Of a stretch of DNA of 5,411 nt, positions 4,557-5,411 are shown piece after piece. The stretch comes from Verrucomicrobiales bacterium (lineage in GTDB: Bacteria; Verrucomicrobiota; Verrucomicrobiia; Limisphaerales; UBA1100): the NCBI GenBank assembly GCA_002724615.1, contig PBPF01000092.1:1-5411 (forward strand), given 5' to 3'. Both the position numbers and the translations under genes were made by a program. Within the stretch, counting starts at the first letter, position 1. Each line of letters starts with the position of its first letter. Under the pieces are notes generated by a model. That model worked only from the letters and a program-made list of their open reading frames with translations. It had not been told where the DNA came from and searched no databases.

Positions 4557-5411
4557 ATGGAGGCCACGAAACCAGCGAGTGACATTGTCGAACGGCTGCG
4601 CCGTGCCCAGGGATCTGGGGAGCCGCTTGAGGGGGAACTGCAAGATTTGCGCGGGCAGAGCTTCGTGGACGCAGACTTGTCGGAGATGGATTTGACGGGG
4701 TGCGATTTCTCAGGGTGCGAGATGAGCCGATGCAACCTCACCAAGGCGCGGTGCCCGAGCGCGAATTTCAACGGAGCTACACTATATCAGGCGACCCTGG
4801 ACGAGGCGGAGTTCATGGGAACCACCTTTCGCGGGGCAAACCTTTCGGAGTGCAAGGCGCATAAGACCAGCTTCGGGATGACGGACCTGACGGAGTCGAA
4901 CTTTTTCAATGCCAAAGTGCAGGACTCGACGTTTGTGGATGCTCAGGTTCGACGGGCTGACTTCCGGGCTGCAAAGATGGAACGCTGCCGAATGCTGGAG
5001 GCTGACTTATCGCGGTCGGATTTCTCACAGGCGGAAATGGTGGAGGTAGACCTGTGCGAGACGGACTTGGCCGGGGCAAATTTTCGCCGGACCACTCTCC
5101 GAGGCGCACAGCTTCGTGACGTGCGAAACTACACGAAGGCGGACTGGATCGGCACGGACATTCGCGACATCGATTTCACCGGTGCTTACCTCGTGCGGCA
5201 GCACATCATCGACGAGAACTACCTGCACGAGTTTAAACACCAGAGTAAGGCCTCTGGTTACGTGTACCACGTGTGGAAGTGGACGAGCGACTGCGGTCGC
5301 AGTATGATCCGCTGGAGTGCGTTCTTGGCCGTGAATGTTTTGTTGTTCGCGATCATCTACTGGTCGATGGATCAGTGGGCGCTATCCACCGGCGCGGAGA
5401 GCCACCTCAAG
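4557..5411 (+). CDS. Pentapeptide-repeat membrane protein, possible ion-channel fusion (3' partial)
   Basis: The frame is open from ATG 4557 to the window end, giving 285 residues without a stop, so the gene is cut at its 3' end. An in-frame TGA at 4533-4535 rules out an earlier start. Residues 31-190 are a run of about 32 pentapeptide repeats with an F, L, M or V at every fifth position and no break in register. Four more follow after a one-residue shift (W197, I202, F207, L212). Such repeats fold into a right-handed four-sided beta helix, about nine turns here. Then comes a polar, aromatic linker (YLHEFKHQSKASG, YHVWKWTSDCGRS) and one hydrophobic helix, WSAFLAVNVLLFAIIYW (about 253-269). 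In families I know, this order of pentapeptide repeats, a W-rich TSDxGRS linker and a helix is often followed by a two-helix potassium-channel-type pore. That part lies outside the window, so channel function is inferred. The repeat part is probably cytoplasmic. The gene diverges from mntR. Confidence 0.88.
   Translation, partial: MEATKPASDIVERLRRAQGSGEPLEGELQDLRGQSFVDADLSEMDLTGCDFSGCEMSRCNLTKARCPSANFNGATLYQATLDEAEFMGTTFRGANLSECKAHKTSFGMTDLTESNFFNAKVQDSTFVDAQVRRADFRAAKMERCRMLEADLSRSDFSQAEMVEVDLCETDLAGANFRRTTLRGAQLRDVRNYTKADWIGTDIRDIDFTGAYLVRQHIIDENYLHEFKHQSKASGYVYHVWKWTSDCGRSMIRWSAFLAVNVLLFAIIYWSMDQWALSTGAESHLK

Noticed and set aside
1..5411. tRNA, rRNA, CRISPR, insertion sequence, phage or defence-island content
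   Set aside because: No cloverleaf, repeat-spacer pattern, transposase, integrase or known defence gene was seen; gaps between genes are all under 140 bp.

Overview
The window looks like ordinary chromosomal DNA from a moderately GC-rich bacterium, probably of the PVC group (Verrucomicrobiota or relatives). That placement is an inference from gene types: the end of a VCBS/FG-GAP repeat protein, a short secreted TPR-like plus coiled-coil protein, a stand-alone HNH endonuclease with a PVLVLN-type N-terminus, and a pentapeptide-repeat protein that runs into a membrane segment. No single sequence here proves the phylum. I see no tRNA, rRNA, CRISPR array, insertion sequence, phage gene or origin.

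Layout. Positions 1-289 (+) hold the last 95 residues of a VCBS-repeat protein. It converges on an aldo/keto reductase gene (306-1298, minus). Next on the minus strand is an HNH endonuclease (1433-2056). Both minus-strand genes have a recognisable sigma70-like promoter, and in both cases the promoter helps to fix the start codon. The HNH gene diverges from a two-gene plus-strand unit: a secreted coiled-coil protein (2183-3055) and rsmD, the 16S rRNA m2G966 methyltransferase (3071-3628). rsmD converges, with 3 bp between stop codons, on a minus-strand pair: an MntR-type manganese regulator (4018-4494) followed 5 bp later by a small zincin-like metallopeptidase (3632-4012). Back to back with mntR, across 62 bp, is a plus-strand gene (4557 to beyond the window end) with more than 30 pentapeptide repeats followed by a transmembrane helix. 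It is cut by the window edge.

How the genes relate. The coiled-coil gene and rsmD are spaced like an operon, and so are mntR and the metallopeptidase. The MntR protein keeps all six known Mn(II) ligands. The short region it shares with the pentapeptide/membrane gene holds two small palindromes, so shared control is possible but unproven. Nothing in the window amounts to a new defence, mobile or biosynthetic system. The items most worth following up are the pentapeptide-repeat membrane protein, the palindromes in the mntR divergent region, and the apparently leaderless or near-leaderless starts of the two minus-strand genes on the left.
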